Shown here one piece after another: positions 34,602 through 47,177 of a stretch of DNA of 64,000 bases (the first letter of the stretch is position 1; each line of letters opens with the position of its first letter). The translations under genes were made by a program, and so were the position numbers. The notes under the pieces are model-generated. The model saw only the letters and a list, made by a program, of their open reading frames with translations, ran no database searches and was not told the DNA's origin. Source of the stretch: Beta vulgaris subsp. vulgaris (lineage: Eukaryota > Streptophyta > Magnoliopsida > Caryophyllales > Amaranthaceae); NCBI RefSeq assembly GCF_026745355.1, contig NC_079202.1:30385240-30449239 (forward strand). Direction: 5' to 3'.

Positions 34602-34624
34602 GACAGAGGTTATATTTATAGGGA
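34602..34624 (-). promoter_or_regulatory. Antisense TATA element upstream of the aORF
   Basis: On the minus strand CCCTATAAATATAACCTC gives a strong TATA box. It lies about 460 bp upstream of the aORF start codon and is followed by an A/T- and CT-rich leader with a possible intron. It suggests a promoter of its own for the antisense gene. Computed by eye only. Confidence 0.5.
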
Positions 34625-34907
34625 GGTAAAAATGACCTCCCCTTCCGGTAAAAATAAATGTTGCACTAAAAAAATCTTTGAATGTTGACCGGTTGAGACC
34701 GGTAAAATGGTGCCTTTACCATTTTTTGAAAATGCAAGGCAATTCTCTTAAGTTAAAAGAGAATTTTAACCGTCTTGGTGCCTAAAAGGTAAAAGATCTC
34801 TTTTAGGGAAAAATATTGTAGCATAAAGATCGACGGTTCACATTAGGACACGTGGATTCATCTGGATCAACCATGCGTCCCTTGCCTATTGTTGAAAGTA
34901 CAGGACC

Positions 34908-34916
34908 AAGAGGAGA
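34908..34916 (+). other. Probable polypurine tract
   Basis: AAGAGGAGA just before TTGCTGGAG, at the expected junction with the 3' LTR of the Tat element. Confidence 0.5.
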
Positions 34917-34917
34917 T

Positions 34918-35429
34918 TGCTGGAGTACAAATCCCAATTTGGAGAAATACCAGCCCACTTTTCTGATCTGGCTTGTACTTAGGCCTAGAGTCCCAAAAAG
35001 GCACCTGCCTAAGGTTGGATGATGTGTACTCTCCAATCATTGCTTGCCACGTGTCATGTTTTCATTATTTAGCCAATCAGGTACTCCTAAATTCGGGTGA
35101 CCTCAAGGCACGACAATTATCCTAAACACTATAAATAGTCCTTGAAATCAGGAGAAAGGTACGTTTTTCAGATCAGTGTACACTTACTCTGTCATAATTC
35201 TCTCTCTCTCTACTTTCTCTCTCTAAAAGTTTTCTTAACTACTCCTAATACCTGACTTAAGCTTCGGAGGGAGAAATACCACCCAAACTACCAAGGTTGG
35301 TCCCTTTTTGCAGGTCCGGGAACATAGCTCGGGTTCAGGATCTTTTGATCAAGGCATTGTTGCACAAGTCTCTAGTTGAAGAACCTATTGTGGGAATAGC
35401 AGTATATTTACGAGTATAATCACTACCTA
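34918..35429 (+). mobile_element. Probable 3' LTR of the Tat element (512 bp)
   Basis: It runs from TGCTGGAGTAC to CTACCTAACA, whose ends are inverted (TGCTGG against TGTTAGG). It contains a TATA box CTATAAATAG at 35129-35138 followed by a CT-rich R/U5-like region. The 5' partner is absent, so the boundaries rest on the termini and the polypurine tract alone. Confidence 0.5.
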
Positions 35430-37540
35430 ACAAGTACTATGCTAGGAAATATGAGTACTTGGGGTTTTAATGACAACAATAACTTTTAAATATTTTTAAA
35501 GGGGATTTCAAGTATTTTAAAGTTGCTGGAATTTATTTGTAGTATTGATTTTCAATTCTATTGGTTGTTTTAGGCAGAAATCACTGTGTAGGCGATTTTT
35601 CAAGTGTGAAATGTGGCATAGAAATTTGTCTACACAAGGTACATACATACCTATGTGTTGTGTGATGTAGTATCATGATTTTAGGAAAGAAAGTTATGTA
35701 GTATCATGTATAGGAACTTTGTGAGTTCATATATGATTTCTATTATGATTGAATTTTACATGTTTTATGCTTGTGTGCGAACATGTTAAGTATAAGATTA
35801 ATATTATGTTTGTATGGAATATTGATGCAAGCATGTTGGTTGGGAGCTTTATTTATTAATCCACATGGGGGAATTAATATATTTATTGAGTTGGATCATG
35901 ATTGAATCGTGTGTTTCGTTATGTTATTATTTTTACTACTTTATGAGGGTTGTGAGCCTTATTTGGTAAGTTGATAAATTATGCCTTTGAAAGGTAAGTC
36001 GGTTGTTGGCTAGGTTCAACAAATAAGAAGGATTGAGATAAAGAAGGAATTAATCTTGGGTTGTAAGTTGTATGATCACTTATTTAATCCTAAGATAAAA
36101 AGGAGTAAAGTTGTGAATGTTTGATTATGTGTCATAACGAGTAATAATTGTCATATCATGTAAAGTGAAACTTGGATAGTAATAAACTTTAGACTAGTGC
36201 ACGTCTGAAGTTAGACAATCAGGAGTTGGGGTACTTGGTGAGCGAGCCATGACTTTTTCTGGAAATTGGATTGATCACCGTTCCTATTTTTATTAAAAGG
36301 TTCCTCAATATCGCAAGTCATTAAATTATGGAATATGGAGTTGCGCCCGTATTTCATCTTCCTAGGTGAAGGCTGGTTTTTAGATAAGACAACCCAGTCC
36401 AATAACTATTCCATTAAAGTAATAAAAAGATGGTTAAAGTTTAGTTCAGTAAAAGTTATCTGCAGATTGTTAGATTATTATGTTATTTATTTATCCCTGC
36501 CTATTATATATTAGTATCATGTTAGGAATGTTTATGTATTATTATGTAGTACTCAGCTTTGCTGATTACGTGCTTTATTTGTGTGTGTTGATCATAGCTT
36601 TGTGAATGTTTGATTATTTAGTGCATTGACATCTATAGGTGTGTAGATGTTGCATCATGGGGATGTGGGAATGCAGAGCTTGTGTGGCAAATTGATTTAA
36701 CTATTGTTTTAGTAGATACATTATATTTAAGTTTGGTTTGAAGTTAACATTAATAGTGTTGTTTGGTTTTAAAGTTAATTTGCTTATTTATTATATTTCA
36801 ATTCTAAAGTTTAGTTATATGTTTTCCGCTGAAAAATTCTGAATAAGCCAATGCGTTATCACACGGGCGAAAATGCTTTGATGATTCTCTAAGTTTTATA
36901 TTGAAAAGTATTTTTGGAAAAGAGAGAATTATCGAGGTGTTACAAAGTGGTATATGAGAGCTTAAGGTTATTTTCAAAAAATTTAGGCGCGTAACTTGCT
37001 AGTTATTTAAATAAACTTCTTAGAATTGAGCTCTTACTTATTCGTTGTATTTAAGTTAATTTGTATTCGAAAAATGAGGTTTGAAAAACTTTTGAGGTTT
37101 GGAAGAAAAAAAATTTCAATTGTTCGAATTATTTTTTTTTTCCGAAATTTTATAATTCCAATTTCTTTTTTTTTTTTTGGTCGAAATTTTTTTTCGGAAA
37201 TTTATTGAGTTTGAATTTTCTATTAATTTTGTTTATTAGTCGAAAATTATTTTAAGTTTTACGTGTTGTATTGCGATAATGGGTAGTATAGGAATGGCAT
37301 ATAGCATAGAAATACTATATGCCTGCATTACATACTTAGTTCAGCATGATTATATTTTTCTTCCCTACTAACTGTTATATTCTTGTGCCGACGTTGTTAG
37401 TATAACTCCTTATTGATTATTGTTGGGAATTGCGTTTAGGGAGAGTACAAAGTATATCTATTGGAATAGTTTATTTGTTGTAGATCCCTAACCATGTCGG
37501 TCAGGCAAGTTAAAAGAGTAGGAAGTTATACAAACCCAAC
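35430..37540 (+). mobile_element. Tekay-like Ty3/gypsy 5' LTR remnant, primer site and gag start
   Basis: An LTR ends at GAGGTGTTACA (36944), the usual end of Tekay/Del chromovirus LTRs. A degraded methionine-tRNA primer site TGGTATATGAGAGC (36948-36961) follows, then a leader with T-rich runs and an ATG at 37494 that starts a gag-like frame (MSVRQVKRVGSYTNP). The LTR start could not be fixed. The frame is cut at 37541 by the gene-fragment carrier and gag sequence resumes after 42640. Confidence 0.6.
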
Positions 37541-38190
37541 TACTACAAAAAAGGGCAACGATAACACTCCTAAATTAACTCTTATTTTATCAACTGTTAT
37601 GTAAAGTCTAAATTTAACGTTTTAACAAAAGAACTGTTATCTTAGCTTGTATAGAAAATATTTCACTTAACACTTATCTTAATGTGTGTTATCTTTGCTA
37701 TGAAATTAGTTTATTATGTTTTATTTTATTCTTTTATGGAAATATGGTGAATTTTTATTAATAATAAAAATTCACTTAAAATAATTATGTTGGAAAAAAA
37801 ACCGTTTTATTTTCAATTACTTTTAGGAACAAGCTTTTTACTCCCCTTAAAAAAAAAGAACAAACTTTCTACTTCGTAAATCCTTTTTCTTTTATTTTCA
37901 ATTTGATGTAACTGAACCAAGTTGTGGGTCTGTTCTCGCTCAACGCTTCTCTCAACTCCGATCTCCACCTCCACCTCTCTCTCTCGGTGGCGGGGCCAGT
38001 AAAAATGAACGAAAACAACACGCTGCCAGACGCGTGAAGGTGAGGAAGAGAGATAAAAGATTTTGAAATAAACACGCTGAAAGGAAGAGAGAGACTGAGG
38101 AAGAGAGAAATTGAAAAAGAAACCCTAAGCTAGGCTGCGGAGAAACGACGACAGTCGACAGCACATTCACATTCGCCGGAGACGACGATG

Positions 38191-38390
38191 ACGAGCAGTG
38201 AGGAAGAGGAACGAAGTCACGAACTTCGAACTTCGAACGAAGGAGTCAGGAGCGGTGAGGAAGCCACGAAGCGACAGAGTCAGGAGGCGAAGGAGGCGAA
38301 GCGACGCCGCCACCCCACTGCCCACATCCATTCGCCGTCGTGGACCTCCCGAGACGCCCAGCACTCACTCACTGTCACTCCAGTCAGTCC
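38191..38390 (+). pseudogene. Captured first-exon-like fragment, unknown gene
   Basis: GC-rich sequence starts with an ATG at 38191 (MTSSEEEERSHELRTSNEGV) and ends at a strong donor CAGTCC|GTAAGT at 38391, after a leader containing AAACCCTAAGC. It resembles a 5' exon of a host gene followed by an AT-rich intron. I do not recognise the protein; a leader is equally possible. Confidence 0.4.
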
Positions 38391-38942
38391 GTAAGTTTTC
38401 TAAAACCTAAGTTTTAGTTTTAGTTTTAGTTTTAATTTTTTTAAAAGGTAATATTCACATTGTTTGGTTGTGAATTATGATACTTGTGAAATATGAATTT
38501 GTGATTATGGATTTATGGTTGTTGATTTGGAATTGGTCATGAACTCATGTTTTGGAAATTGTTAGTTTACAATTTCGAATTTGTAATTAGGATATTGTAA
38601 ATATGAGTTGATTTGTATTGAACTCATTTAGTTCCCAGTGATAGTATAATTGTATCAGGGTATTGATTTGTTAGACTACAGTTTTGTTTTCAAGCTCATT
38701 GTATGCAGTCTTTTGCCATATGAAAATATCTTTGCCTACTACAGTTGACTGCTTAGGATTGATATTGCACACATTTAGGCATCCTCTGGCCTCGCCAATG
38801 CTGAAATTCATCTTTGATTGTCTTGCCAATGCCTTGGTTGCTGCGTCTTACTCTTACGCTCCTTAAGTAATTGGTTGGTGGTGTAAAATTAAATCATTAA
38901 TTGTGTATTTCAGGTTCTTCTGCCAAGTTCTTCTGTTTTCAG

Positions 38943-39074
38943 GAGTGCACTTGGCATCAGTAACCACGTTTTGGTACTTGGCTTCTCTATTTCAAACCAT
39001 AGTTGTTTCCAATCTTGCGTCCGTTTATTTCTTACTGTTTGCCTTTATATTCAGCGGATTCATAATCCCGAAAT
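38943..39074 (+). pseudogene. Captured ABCG (PDR-type) transporter exon
   Basis: Between an acceptor TTTTCAG and a donor GTAAGT, the frame reads SVTTFWYLASLFQTIVVSNL, then a hydrophobic run, then FIFSGFIIPK. HLASV..F(R/W)(F/Y)LASLFQT and (F/G)GF(I/V)IPK are the transmembrane segments of the C-terminal half of full-size ABCG/PDR ABC transporters. The neighbouring transporter exons are absent, so this is one exon moved alone. Confidence 0.65.
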
Positions 39075-39149
39075 GTAAGTATACTAATGAAGCTTTTACT
39101 TGATAGGACCCTCATAGTATCATAAAATTGTATTTTCCCTATTCTATAG

Positions 39150-39251
39150 AGGAATCCCTAGTTGATGGAACGTATGCTGGAGACAACACTCATCGTAGTC
39201 CTTTACCAAGTCCCAATAGCCCATTAGATGCGAAGGCTCTTGGATCAATGA
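39150..39251 (+). pseudogene. Captured exon-like fragment, unknown
   Basis: After acceptor TTCTATAG, an open frame reads EESLVDGTYAGDNTHRSPLP and continues SPNSPLDAKALGSM to a donor-like GTATGT at 39252. A proline/serine-rich linker of a host protein; family not recognised. Confidence 0.4.
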
Positions 39252-39787
39252 GTATGTGCCATGTTTTGCAATCAACAAATATAATGAGCTTAATCTTCAA
39301 TTAAATTTGCTTTTTCGTCTTTTGACTTTTTTTAGTATTGTTTCTATCTTTTGCATCTACCAGATTCTCGCCATTTGGTCGTGCAGTGGTGGTAATAACA
39401 CGAGAAATGCTTTTTTCTTTGTGGGGTAATAAAGTTGAATCAGCTGCAATGAACTTGTTCAGTTTTGGTATTCGCTGATTTGTATTCTTGATAGTTTCCG
39501 TTAGTTGTCTTTTGTTCTAACGAGCAAGATTGTTTGTTCTTATATTCCTAGGAGTATTTGCTAATTTAGCACTTCTTGTCTTAGAGGTAAATTGTGGGAG
39601 AGATGTTATGTTTTGTCGTTATAACTGTAATGGGAGCTCTGAGCATTGATAACAGATGGAAGCTAATACGTAGAACAATCTACATTTGAGGAGATTATGT
39701 TGAGATGGCTTTCGATGCTTTGTGATATATTATTAGTCAAATCTATATTAACCCGAGTAAATTCTGAATGCGAGTCATACTAGCCAA

Positions 39788-39924
39788 GCTTGTTTGCCAA
39801 GCTTCTTGAAAAGAAGAGCATTGAGGACCTTATCATGAATGTTGGTGCTGGTGGTGGTGCCGCTCCCGCTACTGCTGGAGATGCTGCTGCTGCCCCAGCT
39901 GCTACCGAGAAAGAAGAGAAAAAG
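39788..39924 (+). pseudogene. Captured 60S acidic ribosomal protein P1 exon
   Basis: The frame reads [20 protein letters not shown], then [20 protein letters not shown] and KEEKK, ending at a donor-like GTTATA. (L/I)xxLLEGK(D/S)(L/I)xDLIxNVGxGGGA followed by an Ala-rich hinge and EKKEEKK is the signature of P1. The N-terminal half and the terminal SDDDMGFSLFD-type tail are missing. Normal P1 acts in the ribosomal stalk; this piece cannot. Confidence 0.82.
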
Positions 39925-40104
39925 GTTATAACTTTATTTTTTTGTTCTTCGATTCCAAAATATGATGTTTATACTTCTCAAATTTTGTCTGTTAAACTGG
40001 TTGATTTTTGTTTCTTAAGACATTTACATCTATACGATTTTTCATCACTGGACCCTCTTGACCGCGTCAATCGTTTCTTTTCATCTTCCATCTTATCTGC
40101 CTGA

Positions 40105-40855
40105 CAGAAAGGTCCATATTTACTTTCAAGCAGAGTGTCTGCTCTTGTCACAAGAAGACCACCTGGCATATCATTCTCTTCTGCAGATATTGATACTGAA
40201 AGTGAGATCTTATCTTGTCTCCCAGTTTGATACAACTCATGACATCTCAGCTTTTGCCAATTCAAGATAGAATCTTTAATTCTCATTCTTTTGGGTTGTT
40301 TGGTTTAAATGACTTGATTAATTCTTTGATTTCCTCCTCAGATTGATAATAGACCCATTGCAAGCAAGTTGTATAGGAACTATCACGTTCATAAACAAAT
40401 GGACAAGGAGCACTTGAACCCTCGAAGCTCATATGATTAATAGTTGTACAAGGAGCAAGACTTCCAAAATATACACTCTCACTCTTCATTTTTGTTTGAC
40501 TCAGGTGCTTTGTTGTAGCTTTCAAGGCCATAGTATCCACAATCACCCAAGGATGTGCACCAGGCTGGACTGAGGCCCAATACAATCGACCAGAAGAATC
40601 ACTACCCAGGAACTCCATGCGCATAGAAGACTTCATAAGCTGTGACTCTGCATTTGCAATGGACTGTTGAAGGACGCACAACTCCTTCTGCACAGCATTT
40701 AGCTCCAGATTGGAACTTTGCAACTCATTTGAAGTTGAGCAAGAAACAGTTTCAGCTGCCCCAATGTTGAAAAGACATGAGGAAACAATATCAGGAGGAA
40801 CCTGAGGAGGAGAGTGATCAACATCGGATTCAGCTTGTTCGATGATTAGACTGTC
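40105..40855 (-). pseudogene. Captured MBD9-like fragment, antisense to the other fragments
   Basis: On the minus strand the frame runs from IIEQAESDVDHSPPQVPPDI through QQSIANAESQLMKSSMRMEF, then LGSDSSGRLYW, HPWVIVDTMALK, CLQWVYYQSEEEIKELI. After a stop (TGA at about 40285) and a shifted frame comes DSILNWQKLRCHELYQTGRQ, ending TRADTLLESKYGPF. RREFLGRDSDGRLYW...W..Y.S..EI.ELI...(R/K)ERELK.SI..WQ is the arrangement in methyl-CpG-binding-domain protein MBD9 homologues. The stop and frameshift show decay. It is oriented opposite to the ribosomal and ABCG pieces, so it was captured separately or inverted. Confidence 0.7.
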
Positions 40856-41434
40856 TGCTAGGCTTGTGCCATTTTCTTACAGTGGTAAATACCTATCTTT
40901 CATTGTTGATGATCTTGATCACATATTACTGCTAAAGCATAACTACTTTTGTTCCTTTATCTTCCTACCATTCCTCTTGAATCTTGACTGTGGAGTGTGG
41001 ATCATTCAATGCTTATATCTTTCTTTCATTATTTTCATGATTGGCTGAGAAGCTGTAAAAGTGATTTCTGCAAAAAAATATATGGAGAAGATTGGTCTTG
41101 ATTCAGCATCATTAAGCCGCCATGTCAGAATTGCAAAGGATTTCTCCTTTTTAAATACTATTTTGACATGGCTATAAAACTGAGCAACTTTTGCTGATTT
41201 TTGCTTCATCTTCATATTTATTTTCTACAAGAAATAATAGAAATAAAGGGTAAGAATCAAAATGTGGGAAATATTGGTTATTTTCACTTCATTTTCATTT
41301 ATCCCATTTTCAAGAAATAATTGAAACAAAGGTAAAAGAAAAGAGCAACTTTGCTAATTTATGTTTCATCTTTTTGAATATTTTTGGAGTAGATAAACTG
41401 TAAAATAATGATATGGTTAATTTGGGTGTTTTAG

Positions 41435-42019
41435 GACAAATAATTCAAGCAGTTTCTCAACTTGATGAACATCTCAAGTTCATATGATTCAGCAAGTAAT
41501 ATTGGATTTTATGGAAGAGTTGAGAGCAATGGATTAGATAAATCAAGAGGAAGATATGATTATGAATCTTCAATTGGAGTTACTGATGATTACAGTCAAG
41601 TATTATATTCTGTCCCTCCCACAATTTCTGAAGAGGATTCACAAATGCGAGGAACTCAATCTGCTACTTCCAAATATGATCAGTTCGGAGAGGCAATACC
41701 GGTGATGGGTGTGGAGCGAAACGAGCATCGATCAAACCACCGGCCTAAGGCGTACCAAGAGTTTTTGGATGAAGTTCAGAACCACAAACAAAGAGCTGAA
41801 TTTGATGCGTTGAGGAACACTACATATACTCATCTGCTTAGAAAGTATGTCTGTCTCTTTACTGTGTATGATATGCAGTATGATTTGTATGAATAATATA
41901 ATAAAAAGACTGATTAATTGGTCAGACTGGCAGAGAAGGAAGAAGCCATTGATGAGTGGGAGTCAAGCCGTAGGAGAAAGGCAGAGTTTCAGCTGGACAA
42001 GCTTGAGGCCATAGGCTAG
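41435..42019 (+). pseudogene. Captured two-exon gene 3' end, unknown product
   Basis: After acceptor TTTTAG (41434), exon 1 runs to 41844. From 41462 its open frame reads NISSSYDSASNIGFYGRVES ... KAYQEFLDEVQNHKQRAEFD, then TYTHLLRK. A 81-bp intron with GTATGT and GTCAG follows. Exon 2 (41926-42019) gives LAEKEEAIDEWESSRRRKAE and ends FQLDKLEAIG before a TAG stop. The join keeps the frame. The C-terminal charged helix suggests a coiled coil. Upstream of 41462 a frame break is possible. Family not recognised; retention of an intact intron indicates capture of genomic DNA. Confidence 0.5.
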
Positions 42020-42642
42020 ATTTGATCTTGTATATGATTTAGATTAATATTGATAGGTATATATAGTAGTTTATTTTAAAAGTTTAGAATTATGAATATT
42101 ATTTGAATTATTTTGTGATATAAAATTTTTTGAAAGTTTGGAATATCATATTCAATTTATTGGTTGTAAGATCTTATGAGTTGAGTATTAATTATATAAT
42201 AGATACAAGTATTGTACTATCTTGTAAAAAAAAAAGAGAATTGTACTGTACGACATTGTTGTGATGCGTGCTGCAACGCCTACTGCCAATATATGGATGA
42301 AATGATAATTTGATTTTTTTTTTTAAAAAAAAATACCATAGATAACAGTTTTAGGTAATATATGTTTTATATATTATAGGAAAACATAACAGTTATTCAA
42401 GATAAGTGTTAAATTTTCCTTCTTTCAATTTGTCATATAAATAGAAAACATAACACTTATTTACGAAATGAGTTATCTAGTGGCATAACATGTATTGTAA
42501 ATGACTGTTATGTTTTCTCTGGCAAACATAACACTTTCGTCAGGTGTTATGTTTAATTTACATTACATTGACTTGGATAACACCTCAAAACTGTAATGTA
42601 AAGCCTTATTTAACAGTTATGTTTGCCCTATTTTGTAGTAGT

Positions 42643-44348
<1,706 letters not shown>

Positions 44349-47172
44349 TGTAATATCCCGAAAATTTGAACTTTTCTAAATTAATTAATAATAATTAGTG
44401 ATTAAAAATTTTCCTTTAATTATAAGGTATGACTAAATTTTTGTCACTGTATGACTATATCCATGTAATGATAATTAATTCGCTAAATAAATATATTTTG
44501 CAAATGATAACAAGTTATGTTAGATAAAAAAAAATTATATTGGTTAAAGCAAGAAAAGAAATAATAATCAAATTAACCACTAAAGCTCTACAAGTACTAC
44601 AAATCCAATATTAGAACAAATTAATGATATTGAGAATAAAAAGGAAAAGAAAAAGAGAAAAGAAAAGAAAAGAAAAAGAAAAAAAAAAGAAAAAGAAAAA
44701 TCAGAAATACAGTAGATCTTCCCATCTCCGTTTTTTTTTTTCCTTCACAACCCAACAATGGCATTTCAATCCAGCCCATGAATATCTAACTCAAAATGGA
44801 TTATTATTCACAAACAAACTCAACTTCAATTAAAAACCACAATTCAATCCAAACCCACCTAAAAATCTAATTATTTATCAAAACAACCCACCCAAATTTC
44901 AGTTTCTTCATCAAATCAACCCACCAAAATTCAGAAATTTCAACCCCAACCATGGCTATAAATAGCCATGATTTCTCCACCATTATTACTCACTCACAAC
45001 TCCAATTAAATCCTCGCCGGAAAACCACCACCTTCGCCGGAAAAAGCCTCCAAAACCACCCCCAAAACCTCTGTTATTTTCGCCCCTCACCACCTCTCTC
45101 TCTTCCCTCTGTTTTTGTTCAACCACAGCAGCACCTTCGCGGCTGCCACCGCCACCCTCCTTCCACCCTCTGGCCACCAGCTTGCGCCCTCGACCGAACC
45201 ACCTCTCTCTTTCGCTGGACCTTCTTCTCTCTCTCGCCCCAACTCCCTTCCTCTCGCGTCCCCTTTCTCCCTCGTGGCTGACGAGCCACACCCAGCACCG
45301 CCTGACCGTCGTCGCTCGACGAATCCGACGAACCCCTCCGTTCTGCCACCTGCTGCCGGAGCTCCACCTCGCCGCAGCCAACCCTCCTTCCTCCCTCCCC
45401 TATTTTTTTTCGTGCTTGCTCAACTGAGCAGGAGGTAACCTCTTCCTCTCTTGTTTTTATTTCATTTAGCTTATGTATTTTGAGCCCAAACATACCCATT
45501 TTTAGTTAATCATAATATGGGCTTAAATTTTGGTTTTAGTTTTAGTTCAACTAACCAATGAAATCCATATAATTAATATCGATTAGGCCTAATGGACTAA
45601 TTAATTAGGTAACTTCTTTAATTAATTTTTCTAATCAAACAATATGAACTAAACTAATTCAGTTAGTTATCATCAATAGTTCACCTAATCTTTATAATAT
45701 GAAATTGTTAGACTTACTTAAGTTAGTATATTAAATTATAAATTTACGACAACTATTTTTGATGATAAACGTATAATATTACGAATTGACAAGTAAACTT
45801 AGCACTAACGTCACTTATTAATTATCAATTTACTCTTGCAATCTGAAATTAATAAATGAATATTAGTAATTTATGATTAGTTGAGCTACGATAACTTAAA
45901 TTATTATAAAACTTGTTGAAACTAATTTACTTATTAAATTGAATAAGGTACCTAGTAGTATAAACAAATGATAAGTTAAATTATAATTCTATTAATTAAA
46001 GTAACGTAAGCTTAAATAATGAATATATGTAGCGTCAACAATGATCTTCGATAATAAAAAGTAACACCAATAACTAAAGGTCAATTGTTAAAAGAAATCG
46101 AATATTTACATTTTTTGTTGCGTCGTTTCATGGTTAGATTAAACGGAAAGGATATTACAGCCTCCCCCGGCTTTCAAGGTTATTAAGCAGGAATCGAGGT
46201 AACATCTATTGCTAACACCCACGATCCCCTTCGAAATGTGTTTATGAAATGATGTTTATAATTATGTTAAGGATTTTGCGATGTGATTCTTATATGGATT
46301 GTGGGATTAAATTGTTTTCGAATGAGTTCCGTAAATGATGATCTTATGAGTTATTGATGCTCAAGTATGATTGAAAGATCTATGGCTTGTGCCGATGAAT
46401 GCTAAACGAACAAAACATGATAAATAAAAGTGAAAGAGGTTCTGGCAGTATAATGTTACGCTTATCTACTTTATGGTCGTGCACGTACCTTCGCACCCGC
46501 CGTACACCCGAAAAGGGAGTTGGGCTCCTTGAGGGGTACCGCATGCTATTTTGGTGCGAGCGGTGTATCCAAAAAGGGAGCGGGGCTCCTTGAGGATCAT
46601 CGCATGGTGGTGTATCCAAAAAGGGAGCTGGGCTCCTTGAGGATCATCACATGGTGGTGTACCCAAAAAGGGAGCTGGGCTCCTTGAGGTTTATCACATG
46701 TCTATACTCGCCAGTTACCAAGCTAAAAGATTAAAAGATAATGGGAACTTATGAAGTATCAAGATGCTATTTATAAATGTTTACTTTGCTATTATTTCAT
46801 TACGAATTTGAAATATGTTTTACTATATTCTCTTCTCCCTGTTTGCAAATAAAATGAATTGAAATGAATTTACGCTGTTAGGGTAGTATGTTACTGAGCT
46901 TAGGCTCATAATGTTTTGTTTTCTGTTTTAGGTATGAGCATAGCCATTGCAAGTGCGCTGTTAATAAGGAACATGTTCAAGGGAAAGTGAGCGCTATCTG
47001 GTGTTGGAGAAATTATTGTTATTATTTGGGTTGAGTATTTATGTATAAATATCAAGGACTATTTAAGGTTGCATTGTATTAGTAGGCCATATCCCACATG
47101 TTTAAGTTCCATTTCCGCTGCAAGTATGTGCAATTGTGTTTTATTAAGGTTATAAATTTTCGGGGCGTTACA
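44349..47172 (+). mobile_element. Solo LTR of a Tekay-type element (2.8 kb) with GATGT TSD
   Basis: It starts TGTAATATCCCGAAAATTTG and ends AAATTTTCGGGGCGTTACA, mutually inverted ends. It is flanked by an exact 5-bp duplication GATGT at 44344-44348 and 47173-47177. No gag or pol lies inside, so it is a solo LTR left by recombination between two LTRs (or an unusually long one). It contains a GC-rich leader-like block (44950-45435) with long opposing frames that I consider non-coding, and a tandem array at 46511-46700. It separates the gag and pol halves of the older gypsy element. Confidence 0.88.
46511..46700. repeat. Tandem array with hairpin-forming units
   Basis: AAGGGAG(C/T)TGGGCTCCTTGA recurs at about 46514, 46574, 46621 and 46668 (spacing 60, 47, 47). 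Each unit can fold because AAGGGAGC pairs with GCTCCTT. It lies in the solo LTR. Confidence 0.9.
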
Positions 47173-47177
47173 GATGT

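Larger units (their letters stand above)
37541..42640. mobile_element. 5.1-kb gene-fragment-carrying TIR element (Pack-CACTA-like)
   Basis: The left end TACTACAAAAAAGGGCAACG and the right end TAGGGCAAAC (read inward after TACTACAAAA) form inverted repeats of about 24 bp: TACTACAAAAwAGGGCAA, then ATAAC. Both subterminal regions repeat AACAGTTAT, GATAACA and TAACACTTA motifs in both orientations (37555-37700 and 42335-42620), a CACTA-like layout; the tip resembles CACTACAAAA. No clear 3-bp target duplication or transposase was found. It sits in a Ty3/gypsy gag region and encloses at least six fragments of unrelated host genes, listed separately. The five plus-strand fragments keep plausible splice sites, so it captured genomic DNA rather than mRNA copies. 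Superfamily is inference. Confidence 0.72.

Noticed and set aside
44952..45499. Overlapping long frames on both strands in a GC-rich block
   Set aside because: They sit within a solo LTR with clean 5-bp duplication; long opposing frames follow from GC-rich composition without any recognised domain.
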